A DNA stretch of 64,000 nt, taken from positions 16,626,328 through 16,690,327 of the forward strand of contig NW_024736071.1 of the NCBI RefSeq assembly GCF_018991925.1, read 5' to 3'. The position numbers and the translations under genes were made by a program. The DNA comes from Homarus americanus (Eukaryota; Arthropoda; Malacostraca; Decapoda; Nephropidae). Every line of letters begins with the position of its first letter. The stretch's first letter is position 1. Positions 1 to 37,471 of this stretch are shown here, piece after piece. The notes under the pieces are model-generated. The model had not been told where the DNA came from. It did no database searches and saw only the letters and a program-made list of their open reading frames with translations.

Positions 1-1001
1 CGTTGACAAAATCCCTAACCTAACCAAGCCTTACCTAGCTATGTCATTATTGTTCACATTGTCCACTCTGTATCTGTATTGTTCTGGTTAAACAGTAATC
101 TTTTTCAATCAGTCAATAAAAAAAGCTAGTGCCTGAAAGCACACCATTAGATATACTCTGTAGTTTGTTCTCACTGCTGGAACTTGTTAATAAACACATC
201 CATAATGAGTCCCCCTATTGTCACTAGATATATCACTCCTCTTCTTTAACACCCCTATTATTGTGTACTGTATAGAGGAAGCCCTTTGGGTAGGTGATCT
301 CATCCAAACCTCATCCAATTCTTTACTGATTCAGTCAACAATGAAAAAAGTATAAACTCTACGAACTTGTATTCCTCCGCTGCTCCTCAAGTGACACAGT
401 TATCAGAAATCTCCTTCATCAGACTTCAGCATTGTAAATTCATCCACTAAAATCTGGCCTATGCAAGTCCCCATATATGTGACCCAAAACACACAATGGC
501 AAAGACTAGTTGGGTATGTAAATGTAAATGTATGTATTATATATATGTGAAAAAGATTTATTGTAATAATGATAAATGAAAGAATGTCCTGGTTAAGAAT
601 GGAGTGAACATGCAGGTACATAGTAGCAGTGTGTATAATCAGAGAGCGTGTTGTTGAGCCGTATACTGAGTTAGAAGTGATATGGAGAGAGTGGTAACCT
701 ACACACATATTGGGACCTGAGGAACACCACAGCAAAACACATTTGTTTCAGCAGTTAGTGAGACTGACAACAGGGTTTGTATTGATCGTGAGTCTAACTC
801 CTGCTCCATGTAGGAAGAGGCTTAGTGTGTGCCTGTGTTATCAGCATTAAGCTATAAATATTTGCTGCTGATGTCGCTTCAGTTATCACCATGACTTATG
901 CATATATGTGCTGTGTTACCATTCAGTGAGGGACCATAATTTAGAAATTTTCATTGTTATTATTAGTATTTACTATGTTAACAGAATTAATTTATTTTCA
1001 G
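1..1001. other. Upstream RBM42 intron sequence
   Basis: I see no coding exon here. The sequence is AT-rich with short TAACC-type runs at the start. It presumably belongs to an RBM42 intron, because the exon at 1002 begins in mid-codon. Confidence 0.5.
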
Positions 1002-26603
<25,602 letters not shown>

Positions 26604-27140
26604 ACCACTAGACTCCCCGCTGACCACCTCGTCTTGACGGTCATGGTGTGGCGCCGTAAGCCGTCAGAAGATCCTCGCTACCGTCGTTCTCCCCATTCTC
26701 GTTCACTTTGCTAAACTGACTTCTAAATAATATTTATAATTATTCCAGACAGAACTCATTTGTACAAACAGAATTTCCGGTAAATAATATAATGTTTATA
26801 CAGAATCTTCCAGTTTTAGATCATTTTAGCTGTTAAACATTCGACTGAACTCGTTGGAACTTAAAACTCTTTAAGTACAAGAGCAATAAGATCTTCTGTG
26901 CTAGACGACTATCATGTACACACTGCCTCATGACCGGACCAGTGCTCGCCCACTGTGTGTAGGGAGGGTGGGGGAGGTAGTCACTTCGTTACACACTCCG
27001 CTTCAGTTTTTTAAGCTGTAAAACAAAAGTAAAAATTGCAAGTAAAAACCTACTTTGTGAATTGTTCTTTGAATAATAATATTTTTATGTCTTGTACATA
27101 TGTAAACTGTGCAAACGAATAAACATTGTTTTTTGACACC
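26604..27140 (+). other. RBM42: RBM42 3' UTR with AATAAA
   Basis: A non-coding AT-rich stretch follows the TAG stop. A canonical AATAAA lies at 27118-27123 and is followed by a T-rich and then GT-containing stretch, so cleavage near 27140 is expected. Confidence 0.75.
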
Positions 27141-28270
27141 AGTGTTTTATACACTTGATCTCTGACGACATATGGGGGACAGTTTAGATATTTACTACTC
27201 CATGACGATGAACTGTAATGCAAATAACTGAAACATGTTATAATAATATAACTTAATGATAATATAGACCTTACTCAGGTAGCCAATGTTCCATATTAAA
27301 TTAATATAGCACTTTAGTGTTTGGATGAGACAACGCAACACAAATCTAGAATGATATACAAAACATTATAGTGAGCCGACTTAAAAGGCTGGACAGATAG
27401 GTGAGGTCAGGTATGTGTTGACCTCCAGGCTACTATACATCCACGCAGGTGAGGCCATCGGGGTTGAGGGTGGCCTCCAGCCTCCAGGACGATACACCTC
27501 CCTCCTGCACTTTAAGATACCATCAGTTATAATTAATCCTCCCCCACCAAATTAATTAACACCAATTACTGGCTCCCTCTACTGGTGAAACATGTAGTAA
27601 CTGACCTATAAATAGTTCCATCCATGTTTTTCAATCGTGACAGTTCCTAAAAAAAATAAAAAACGATAGAAATAAATAGACTCGTCAACTGTCCATTAAA
27701 CAAAAGAGCCTCATGATCCGTGCTTGTATCCGGGGAGAAAATAACAACTGTCTTTTACGTATAAACGAAAGAACATTAGATCCCACATTTCTTGTATTAA
27801 ACTATTGCTGTAACTGGAGGCTGTGGGAAACCATTAAACTGACTCACTGAAGCTAGGACGACCTGAAAGTGTTGGTTATAACTTGTTGATATTGAGCTCA
27901 GGAGACTTCCGAAGCCTTGAAACATACTCTCTCTCTTTTACCTCAGCTGGAAGGGAAACATTCTCTTTATCTTTCTCTCTCTTACCTCAGAAGGAAACAT
28001 TCTCTCTCTTACCTCAGTTAAAAGGGAAACATCAAGGAGAATAAACCACCAGGAACTGTATACATGAGAAGATGACTGGAAACACACACACACACACACA
28101 CACACACACTGGTGAAGGCTCCTGGTCTTGCATCAGATTATACTTCGTAAATAAATTAGACATGATAAACCTTTGAGACACTGGAAGACGCTTAACTCTC
28201 CCTGGAGTATAGTTACAGTACAGTAATGTGTTCTTGACGTTGATATGCCTACTGTTGTTATTTTACTACA
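27141..28270. other. Intergenic stretch downstream of RBM42
   Basis: Besides the tentative minus-strand exon at 27.43 kb, it holds three tandem copies of a CTCTTACCTCAG-containing unit (about 27935-28030) and a (CA)n run at 28084-28110. I see nothing else. Confidence 0.5.
27433..27502 (-). CDS. Possible short terminal exon of a minus-strand gene
   Basis: Read on the minus strand, after a candidate acceptor AAAGTGCAG, the frame gives EGGVSSWRLEATLNPDGLTCVDV then TAG. Codon composition is GC-rich and protein-like compared with its AT-rich surroundings. It is only about 23 codons, no upstream partner exon is identified and there is no clear poly(A) signal, so this is tentative. Confidence 0.25.
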
Positions 28271-28299
28271 GCAACTGCTACTGTTGTCATTTTACTACT

Positions 28300-29450
28300 G
28301 CTACTATTGTCGATGTTGTTGGTAGTGTAACCAGGGACCGTAGTAGTAGTAGTGGCAGCCCTCACGGACCACATAATAGCCCAGAATGCAACAGGGGAAG
28401 TGGATACCAGTGAGGTAAATAAGATTCGTAGGTCCATTACGAGAGCTCGACAGCACTGCCAAAATGATAAGTTGCAGCAACTGTTGCTGCAGGTACCAGA
28501 AAATTTGAAAAAAAATGTAGCTATAGCGCAGGAGGTGGGCACCTCGAACTGGTTAACTACGTTACCGATAAGGGCAAATAGTTTCAGTCTTAATAAAAAA
28601 GAATTTACAGATGCCATTGCTCTAAGGTACGGTCGGCCAGTAGAAGGTTTGCCCTCCCAATGCATGTGTGGCTCTTCCTATGATGGCGATCACGCCATGG
28701 TGTGCAAGAAAGGGGGCTTCATATGCATGAGGCATGACGAGGTAAGGGACCTCACAGCAAGTATGTTGAAGGAAATCTGCAGGGATGTCATGGTAGAACC
28801 GACCCTCCTTCCATTAGATGGTGAGATCTTCCAACACAGGACTTCAAACACATCTAACGAAGCCCGTGTGGACGTCAGTGCTCGAGGATTCTGGACGCGG
28901 GGACAGCGAGCTTTCTTCGACATCAGGATTTTTTATCCCATGGCCACATGTCACCGTAACCTAGCTCTCGATGCTGCACATAGGAGGAACGAGAACGACA
29001 AGAGAAGGGCATATGGGGAGAGAATTCAAAACGTTGATCAAGGCAGCTTCACTCCTCTAGTGTTCACAACCTCTGGTGGGATGGGACCAAGTGCAAGATG
29101 TTTCTACGCCAGACTCGCGGAGTTGATCTCCGAACAGAAGCAGCAGCCCAGAAGTTATGTTACAGCCTGGATGAGATGTCGACTGTCTTTCTCTCTCCTT
29201 CGGTCAGCTTTGCTCTGCCTCAGGGGAACGAGAGCTTCTGCCCCAACTCCGACAACTGCTGCAGATATTGACTATGAGGCTACTGTCACTGAATGCCGCA
29301 TAGATCTGCGGCTCAACTAATTTAACACAGATAGGATAGCTACTTATGTATTAGGATATTTAATATTTAGGTAATTAAATGGTGGCGAAGGTGTGGCTAT
29401 TGGGGGAGGCTGAAGGCCACGTTCTAACAAAAGTAGTAGTAGCAGCAATA
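28300..29450 (+). mobile_element. 5'-truncated non-LTR-type retroelement with CCHC and endonuclease domain
   Basis: A single open frame (28352-29320) has no usable ATG start: an in-frame TAA lies just upstream and the first codon read as Met is GTG. The encoded 320 residues are therefore the C-terminal part of a larger protein. A (GTA)n tract lies at the 5' boundary and another GTA-rich tract near 29437-29455, after a non-coding 3' tail. Both could mark the element's borders or its insertion into a microsatellite. Confidence 0.7.
28352..29320 (+). pseudogene. Retroelement protein C-terminus: CCHC knuckle and restriction-like endonuclease
   Basis: Residues TSNWLTTLPIRANSFSLNKKEFTDAIALRYG lead into a zinc-knuckle pattern C-x-C-x6-H-x4-C (CMCGSSYDGDHAMVC). 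An RHDEVRDLTASMLKEIC segment follows, then acidic positions in EARVDVSARGFW and FFDIRIFYP that fit a PD-(D/E)XK fold. This order (post-RT thumb, CCHC, RHN-like motif, endonuclease) is that of R2/R4/NeSL-type non-LTR elements; very similar proteins are common in aquatic invertebrates. The reverse transcriptase domain is missing. The frame is intact for 323 codons, so the copy is fairly young. Confidence 0.7.
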
Positions 29451-30370
29451 GTAGTACCGTTCAACGAGTCTTGTGGGCATTAAGAATAAGTACAGTAAAT
29501 TTTTAGACATACTTGATTTTAATCTGATCTATATCAAAACACTACATTTATAGCACCATCATTCACCTTACAGCAATTACCCTGTTACCTGTACACGGCA
29601 CACCTAAACCAGTCCTCTGTAGTATCGTATATACTCGCCAGATGCCACTAGTGTCCCAGGAGTCGGGTAAGGACAGGTCTAATTATCCTTCTCTCCTCTT
29701 CCCTAATACCTTCCTCCTACCTACTTTAACAAATGAGTGGGAGAGGCGCCCGGCAGGTACCAACTATGGATGTCTTTATAAAATGCCGAGTCTTTACGTT
29801 CGTCTTGAATTCTTATTAAACATTCTTGCGTTATTTTCCCGCGGTCGAGGGTGACGAAAGGGTCTATTTATTAGTTCCAGTGATATTTTCTCGTTGTTTT
29901 GGGGGTCTGGTGATAATTTAAGTGAGTTTTTTTAACATCTGTTAGCGATATTTTAACTGTTTTTTAGTCTGGTGATAATTAAAGTAAGTTTTTGTCTATC
30001 ATAACTATACTAGGTGAAGAAATTTAACCCACATATTTCTAAGAATCTTCGTCAACTGAAATACTTTATTTTGAGAGAATGAATGGTGCCCAGAGATAAT
30101 TATAGACCAAAAATACATAATAAATTGTAAAGGGTGTAACCTGGGGACGTACTTATCCCCATCACGGGAATAAGAGAAACAGGAATAGTTTTTCCCTTTT
30201 GTGATACAGAGAGAATTTGAGTAAAGTCGGTCAGGTTTATTTTTTTTTTTAGTTATTTAGTTATTTCATTTTATATTGTATTTTCCCAACCACGTTGTTT
30301 ATATCTCCCCACCTTATGACAGAATAGGAGACAGTGAACACCAACCTTCATATATTTTGGTATGTGTAAT
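29450..30370. other. Intergenic, no recognised content
   Basis: AT-rich sequence. I see no gene or element. Confidence 0.5.
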
Positions 30371-30375
30371 AATAC

Positions 30376-30925
30376 TACTAATAATAATAATTAACGGTTT
30401 ATTGAAAGAGCTTGGCAGCCAGAAGGCTGAAAATATACAGTTACATATTTGGGGAATGGGTTTCGAATTACAAATAATATACAAGTAATATAAGTGATAC
30501 AAATAAGATATATAATAACTAGATGGGGAAAGGCTCAAACTACAGGGCATTTCAACATAGTGACAGTGCAAAGAGTAGTAATTACAGGGAGTCACTACAC
30601 TGGTTTATTACAAGTTATTGATAACTTTTACAATGGTTGGGACTGGGCTGTTCTTATGGCGATCAATTCGTGCACGTATGGGCTGGATGTGGTTGTGGTG
30701 TCGAACAGCAATTCTCGGGCTAGGGATCTCAGGTGGTAGTAGGAGCAGGTGTCGAGGATGGTGTAGAAGCTTCTTACCAAATTTGCAGATGAGGTCGTGG
30801 TGATGGTCAGTGAGAGTCGAAAGGGTCAGTGTGTTGAGCGCTTCTTGATATGTAGAGTAGGAAGGGGAGAGAATGATTTTGCATGCCCTCTTTTGCACTT
30901 TTTCTAGGTTTTTACGTTGTGTGTG
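30376..30925 (-). mobile_element. LINE family 2, copy c (RT C-terminus and 3' UTR)
   Basis: The minus strand encodes NLEKVQKRACKIILSPSYSTYQEALNTL and, further on, VRHHNHIQPIRARIDRHKNSPVPTIVKVIN, the C-terminal region after the RT in CR1/Jockey-like LINEs. A 3' UTR with GTATATTTTCAGCCTTCTGG and CAATAAACCGTTAATTATT follows. It is the longest of the four family-2 copies and is 5'-truncated at a GT microsatellite. Confidence 0.8.
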
Positions 30926-31154
30926 TGTGTGTGTGTGTCGGGGGCGGGGGGAACTCTCCAATTTCAGATTATTTACATTTTTACTCTGGCCTTTCCCCCC
31001 AATTAGTCCGAAATTGCGAGGGTTTTACCTTATATTAATTAACTTTCAACATAAAGCTGTGTGTGTGTGTGTGTGTAATGGTAAGTTGGCAGGTCAGACG
31101 ACACTGGTTGGTGGGCCCATTAAGTGCAAGAGCCGCTCTCAGGTGTTGATAGTG

Positions 31155-31345
31155 ACTTAGGTGATGATGATGGTGATGACTTAAGGTAATGATGATGTTG
31201 ATGACTTAAGGTAATGATGATGTTGATGACTGAAGGCAATGATGATGTTGATGACTGAAGGTAATGATGATGTTGATGACTTAAGGCAATGATGATGGTG
31301 ATGACTTAAGGTAATGTTGATGGTGATGATAGATTGTACCTTATA
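31155..31345. repeat. Minisatellite GATGACTTAAGGTAATGATG
   Basis: Six units of about 29-30 bp; each continues ATGTTGAT or ATGGTGAT. Confidence 0.93.
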
Positions 31346-31594
31346 CTATAGTGAAAATGATGACCTATGGTGATGATTGTTATGGTGATGGTGATAGTGA
31401 TGAGGATGGCACTTCACTAAGGATCGTTTCCTCTGAACTATGCGTTGATGGTGATAATAGTGACGAAAATGCCTCACTATAAGAAGAAATAAGATCAAAA
31501 CTCTATCAACTTCCTCACGACGCTCTGACGTGGAGAGATCTCTCGAGTCTTCTCTCTCCTGCCTTCCAATATCTGTTGTTGTCATTATTTGATG

Positions 31595-31922
31595 ATAGCT
31601 GTAGGGGAGGTGAGGGGTGAGGGAAGACAGTGTTGGGGAGGAGGAAGAGGTGTTGGGGAAGGTGAGGGTGGGGAAGGCCGTGTTGAGGAGGTGAGGGTGA
31701 GAAGACAGTGTTGGGGAGGAGGAGGAGGGAAGGGGTGTTGGGAAGGTGAGGGGTGGGGAAGGCCGTGTTGGGGAGGAGGAAGAGAGGAGGGGGGTGTTGG
31801 AAGGGGAGTGTTGGGAGGTGAGGGGTCAGGGAAGACAGTGTTGGGGAGGAGGAGGAGAGGAGAGGAGTGTTGGGAGGTGAGGGGTGGGGGAAGAGGTGTT
31901 TGGGAGGAGGAGGAGGTGGAGA
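31595..31922. repeat. G-rich minisatellite GTGTTGGGGAGGAGGAAGAG
   Basis: Irregular units built from GGGGAAGACAGTGTTGGGGAGG and GAGGTGAGGGGTG. Open frames in both directions are repeat shadows. Confidence 0.9.
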
Positions 31923-34577
31923 AATGAACAATACGGAAGAGTCAGGGTGTCACGGGGTCACATCTCCTTTAATCTTCACTACTTAATAACTTCTCTGCGT
32001 CTCTAAGAACTTTTATCTTCTCATTAATCGGTATAACTCCTGCTGGGGTCGTCCTCCTCCTCCTCCTCCCCAATGAGTCACTCCTGGGAGGTGAGTGACG
32101 GGGCAGTAGTGTTCATTTTCAAAGTTTTATTACCTTGCCCTACCGACTTTCCTCTCCTCCCCCTCTCTAAGGGATTTATTTACGAGAGCTATTGGTATGA
32201 CCCTGTGTGTGTGTGTGTGTATACAGGGTGTAAGTTTCTGTATACAGGATGTCTCTTTGTCTGTCTGTCTGTCTGTATATACAAGGTGTCTCAAAAATAT
32301 ACTGTATACACTCTGCCTTATTTCTCACTAACGGTAAATATTATCATTATGATGTTATTAGACATTACATAACCCAACACCTTGTTTCTCAGCTCCGCCC
32401 ACCCATCACGTCATAGCCAAGGCTTCAAGGAACACCAAGGATTCGAATCACTTCATGAACAAAGCTCCGAATCATGGAGCTGTCAGTCTAATTTGTCACG
32501 ATCCTTATCTATGTAAACGTGACTCAGTGTCTTATTATATCGTTAGTGATCCACAAGTTGTAGTATTTCTTCCCTAACGTAAATTTCACGTCTTTTACTG
32601 ATGATGTTTTAAATGGAGGTGCTTTAGTTTATTGTGAGTGAGTTAGTGAGTGATGTGTCTCGAAACTTGAGCGGCAAACTTGAGAAGGGATTAGTGTAGG
32701 CAGGTGTGGTCCCGCTGGCTCACAATTCACGTCACTTCCTGCCGGGATGAACCACACTGCTCTTCGCTGTACTGGCTGTCTGTCGCAGCTAAGGACATTT
32801 GATAGTGGTGCTGGGGAAGTGATCGTGGTAGTAGTGTTGCTGGGGAAGTGATTATGTGGTCGTGGTGCTGAGGAAGTGATGAGATAATCTTAGTACTTCC
32901 TTCCTTCCTGCCCCAGGGTCGACCGTCAGAGAGTGAGGAACGAGCGAACAGTACCCGCGTAAAAACACTTTTGCGGGCGAGTTAAACATTCCCTCCCCAA
33001 GACTGGTCAACAGAACCCGCGTGAACAGCGAGCGTTGAGATGATCTGGTTGGAAAAGTCTCATAACCAAGGCCGTCCGCAATGAAAATTACGATGTACGG
33101 CCAAGAATTTTGTAACATATAGTGAAACAATCTGGAACAAGGTAAGTACATTATTTTTATCGTATAGTGTGTGTGTTTAGGAATGACTGTGAAGGAATAC
33201 TGATGACATAGGCTTCACTTTACACCCAGTTCCTTTCCTTCAGTTCCTATAGTGCTTCTGGCAGGACCCAACCCTCTCTAAGCTCAAGTCAACAATGTGT
33301 AGAAAAGATCAAACCTTGACCAAAAGTGAGTGATGGTGATTATTAATAGTATTTTAAGTATAATATTTATATCCCCTTTGAACTGTGATACTATACCTGA
33401 CAGACTCTTGGTAATGTGTATAATACTAGTGTAATGGTGGACCTGTACCTGCCAGTTTCTAAGATACCAGGTAATTTGTATAGTTTTTAGCATAAGATAC
33501 TAGTAATATATATATATAGTTTCAAGATATTGGCAATTTATATAGTTTCTAAATGAGATTTCCCTAAAAACCATAGTTACATTAAGTTAGTGTGTATGCT
33601 GAGTGTTGATACTGATGCATATATACATCAGTTAATATTAATGGGTAAAAGTGAGGGTAGGAGAGCCAGGGGAAGACGAGAGACTGTGAGGGATGTCAAA
33701 TGATAGGGAATAAGGGGTTAAGTGATAGGGAATAAGGGGTTAAATGATAAGGAATAAGGGGTTAAATGATAAGGAATAAGGGTTTGAATGATACAGATAC
33801 TAACTAGTAAGTGAGGGGAGCCCTTAGCGACAACGCCCACCTGCGCCCTTCACCTCCTCCGCTGCGTCTTTCTTCTGTGTTCAACCTTCCTCATAAAGAC
33901 GTTAACTGATTTGATAATAATTAACCTCTCGCCAGAAGGACAATAATTAAACCTTCCTTAGCAGGGCGGAGATGTCTCGGAAAGCTAAAGGCTTAAGACA
34001 CAAAACAACGATAAAACTGACTATACTTTAATTAAAAATCCTCTCTTGACAATATATGTTTTGATAACTCTGCGACCAAAGCCTCACAAATGCCCTCATT
34101 ATCAGAACAATAAGGGAACGAACACGTGCAGTGATGACAGTAGCGGCGCGGCGGTGTTTAGAGCAAGTCAACAGCCTAACCCTACAACACACATGATCAC
34201 ACTAGGCTGAGTTACGTGTCCTTTAACTACAGAAGATGATTAGATCAGAGGATTTTTCGTACTTTAGTTTACCTTTTAATGTATTCTAATTAATTCAAGT
34301 TCTACTGTAGTTTACGGAGTCGATTTCGCTATTCGCCCAACCTTCCACTTACGAAGAAGCGTTACGTTTTCTATGTATTTACCTGAGATAAAGTTTACGT
34401 TTTCTATGTATTTACCCAAGATAAAGTTTACCTCGGAAATCTTAATAAGTCATAACTTTCTCGTCACTCACAAAACGTAAATTAAATCTGTCAATGTTTT
34501 GTTTGGAAGTCGTGTAGTCCGAGGAGGGGGAGGAGGACGATAATTAGATGAGGAAAGAGGAGGAGGATAATAAGTTA
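31923..34577. other. Intergenic stretch upstream of the Ig-domain gene
   Basis: I can support no coding exon. It holds a 22-bp minisatellite at 33700-33793 (TGATAGGGAATAAGGGGTTA), a 35-bp tandem duplication near 34350-34430 (ACGTTTTCTATGTATTTACC), and short GT and AT runs. Confidence 0.5.
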
Positions 34578-34585
34578 GTAGGTAG

Positions 34586-35185
34586 CAGGGGTGGATCAAA
34601 TACTGATGTTTTAGCGGTCAAATACAAATACTTGTGACATTATGATGCAAAAATACAAATACTTTTATTCCTCAATTCAAAAATACAAATATAAATACAA
34701 ATACTTCTGAAATTAAGATGTAAAAATACAAATACTTTTATTTCCAAGTTCAAAAATACAAACCCAATACCTTCATATCAGAATTACATTTTATCATCAT
34801 TAATGCCCGGAAGATTTCTGGGCTCAACTTAGCTTGCTCAGGAGTGCAAAAATTACCAGAATGTTCAACGTTACATCTTGCAGATAACAATAGCAGTAAT
34901 AAAAATAAAAAAAAATAAAAAAATAAAACAAATTCAAGTGTTTTCGTCCACACAAATTGTCTGTAAGTAGCACTACAAAATATCAAATTTTCTTTTGTTT
35001 ATGGAAGAGGCAAAAGGCAGTAGCCTTAAACTAGCCTACTGCCTGTAACACTAACAAAGTGTCCAAATACAAATACAAAATACTTTTTCTTCTGGGTGCC
35101 AAAATACAATTACAAATACAAATACATTGAAAATGCATTTAAACACAATTAAAATACAAATACAATTGTATTTGATCCACCCCTG
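34586..35185. mobile_element. hAT-type non-autonomous element with 8-bp target duplication
   Basis: Terminal inverted repeats CAGGGGTGGATCAAATAC (left) and GTATTTGATCCACCCCTG (right) match exactly over 18 bp. The flanks carry an identical 8-bp direct repeat GTAGGTAG at 34578-34585 and 35186-35193. Eight-bp duplications and CAGGGG ends are the hallmark of the hAT superfamily. Many AATACAAATACTT motifs lie inside. The element is 600 bp, and no transposase frame is visible. Confidence 0.92.
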
Positions 35186-35639
35186 GTAGGTAGGCATAAT
35201 AATTCTATAAGTTTATTTTTATTTTTTAATATAAACATAATCAAATATCTCTCCCTCGGTCCACTACTCCTGTACGCCCAGTCTCTGTTTCTCACATAGT
35301 AATTGTCTAACTTGACGTCCCGGCGCTGATCCCTACCAGTGCCGTATGTCACCAGGTCGCGTGAAGGACACCACGAACATTATTATTAATTATAATCATA
35401 ACGTAACAGAAACAATTATCGACAGAAATAACACAATCTAACAAAATTAACGCACACACACACACACACACACATGTGGTTATAATTATATAACAAAAAT
35501 AAGACCGTTATATAGCCCTTGTATGATACTTTATAACGAGGCAAAAATAGCTTACCCTGAGCCCTCGTACTTATCCCTGGCAACGCGGTCTTCCTTAACG
35601 TCACCCTAACTTTGTTATCGTCATCCATCCCTCCTCCTC

Positions 35640-35868
35640 CCATCCATCTATCCCTCACCCACTCACTCCTTCAATCCCCCACCCACCCACTCCTTCAATC
35701 CTCACCCACCCACTCCTTCAATCCCCCCACCCACTCCTTCAATCCTCACCACCCACCCTTCAATCCCCACCCACCCACTCCTTCAATCCCCCCACCCACT
35801 CCTTCAATCCCTCACCCACCCACTCCTTCAATCCCCCACCCACCCACTCCTTCAATCCCCCACCCCAC
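35640..35868. repeat. Minisatellite CACCCACCCACTCCTTCAAT
   Basis: About nine units of 22-26 bp, immediately upstream of the start exon of the Ig-domain gene. It may overlap that gene's promoter or 5' UTR. Confidence 0.93.
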
Positions 35869-35944
35869 ACGTGTAAGTAGCAGTAATCCCCCAGAAGCGT
35901 GGCGGTGGTGAGGCAGGAGCGAGGTGCATCAGTCAGTCTACATC

Positions 35945-37471
35945 ATGACTCTGTGGACGACTAGCATTACGATGCCCCTCCGTCCCACACATCTCACTAG
36001 GAACTTTGCTTTCCTCACTTCACTTCTTCTCCTCCTGCACGACCTCCCTCCAGTCTTCACCACTCCTACGCTCACCACTGACCAAAATAACCAGAACATT
36101 AGTGTGAGTTTTTATGGGTCCAACGCAAGTGACCCTTACACAAAAACCCAGAAATCTCTTCGAATACTGCCCTACACCCTTGACCCCAACACCACACTAA
36201 CTCACACACTCGACCCCAACACCACACTAACTCACACACTCGACCCCAACACCACACTAACTCACACACTCGACCCCAACACCACACTAACTCACACACT
36301 CGACCCCAACACCACACTAACTCACACACTGACCCCAACACCACACTAACTCACACACTCGACCCCAACACCACACTAACTCACACACTCGACCCCAACA
36401 CCACACTAACTCACACACTCGACCCCAACACCACTAACTCACACACTCTGACCCCAACACCACACTAACTCACACAACACTGACCCCAACACCACACTAA
36501 CTCACACTCGACCCCAACACCACACTAACTCACACACTCGACCCCAACACCAACACACACTCGACCCCAACACCACACTAACTCACACACTCGACCCCAA
36601 CACCACACTAACTCACACACTCGACCCCAACACCACACTAACTCACACACTCGACCCCAACACCACACTAACTCACACACTCGACCCCAACACCACACTA
36701 ACTCACACACTCGACCCCAACACCACACTAACTCACACACTCGACCCCAACACCACACTAACTCACACACTTGACATAGAAGAATCCAACGACACAATGA
36801 CTGAACTTTTTGACACATTAAGCCTGATTGACGATGAAAACAACGGGACTCTCCTAATTGATCAAAAAGGGGAAGAGGACAGCGAATTCCTGGTCTATGC
36901 AGAAGAGGAAGACAACTGGCCATTAGACTACGACGAGTGTTCCTATAACGACACCCTCCAAGACGACGAAGACGACGGAGGGAACCCCGCAGAAGACCTC
37001 GCCGACTTGAAGGAGGCTTATGAGAACATTCTGGAACACGTAGTGGGTGACCGCCAGTCTGACCCTGATGATATAAGGGTGAGAGCTTATGTGGTGGTGA
37101 GGAAGGTGCTGGTGGTGATGGATGATACCCTGACCCCACTCTGGGAGGACGAGGCAGTAAATGAGACTACTGGAGAAGATGCTGATGATGAGACAACGTT
37201 GGTGGAAGACGTGGGTCTTCTTGAAAAAGTTTTGGAGACTGACGGTAATGACACTGACGACATTCAAGTATTGGAGGAGGCTGGAAGTAGCGCTAATGGC
37301 ACTGATGAAGTGATGGGAGAGAGAGTGATGCTGGGGGGCTGGAACACCACCTTCAACGTGTCCTCCCCACGAGTCAGAGAGGCGGAGGTGTCTCGAATGA
37401 CGGAGGAGACGGTGGTGGAAGGCGCCAGGGTGAGGCTGGTCTGCAATGTTACCGGGGTACCGCACTACTGG
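35945..37471 (+). CDS. Ig-protein exon 1: signal peptide, DPNTTLTHTL repeats, acidic region, start of Ig1
   Basis: ATG at 35945 (an alternative in-frame ATG is at 35972) precedes a hydrophobic signal. The frames before (to 36330) and after (from 36562) the irregular repeat units are the same genomic frame. After the repeats comes a strongly acidic, N-glycosylation-rich region (LDIEESNDT ... EDEDDGG-like), then EGARVRLVCNVTGVPHYW, the first Cys strand of Ig domain 1. The donor is TGG|GTGAGT, phase 0. Confidence 0.78.

Noticed and set aside
32852..33151. 99-aa minus-strand frame
   Set aside because: No domain, no splice partner and no codon pattern; probably chance.
36525..37139. 204-aa minus-strand frame with CELVWCWGRV repeats
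   Set aside because: It is the antisense of the DPNTTLTHTL coding repeat, whose plus-strand frame continues into real Ig exons.
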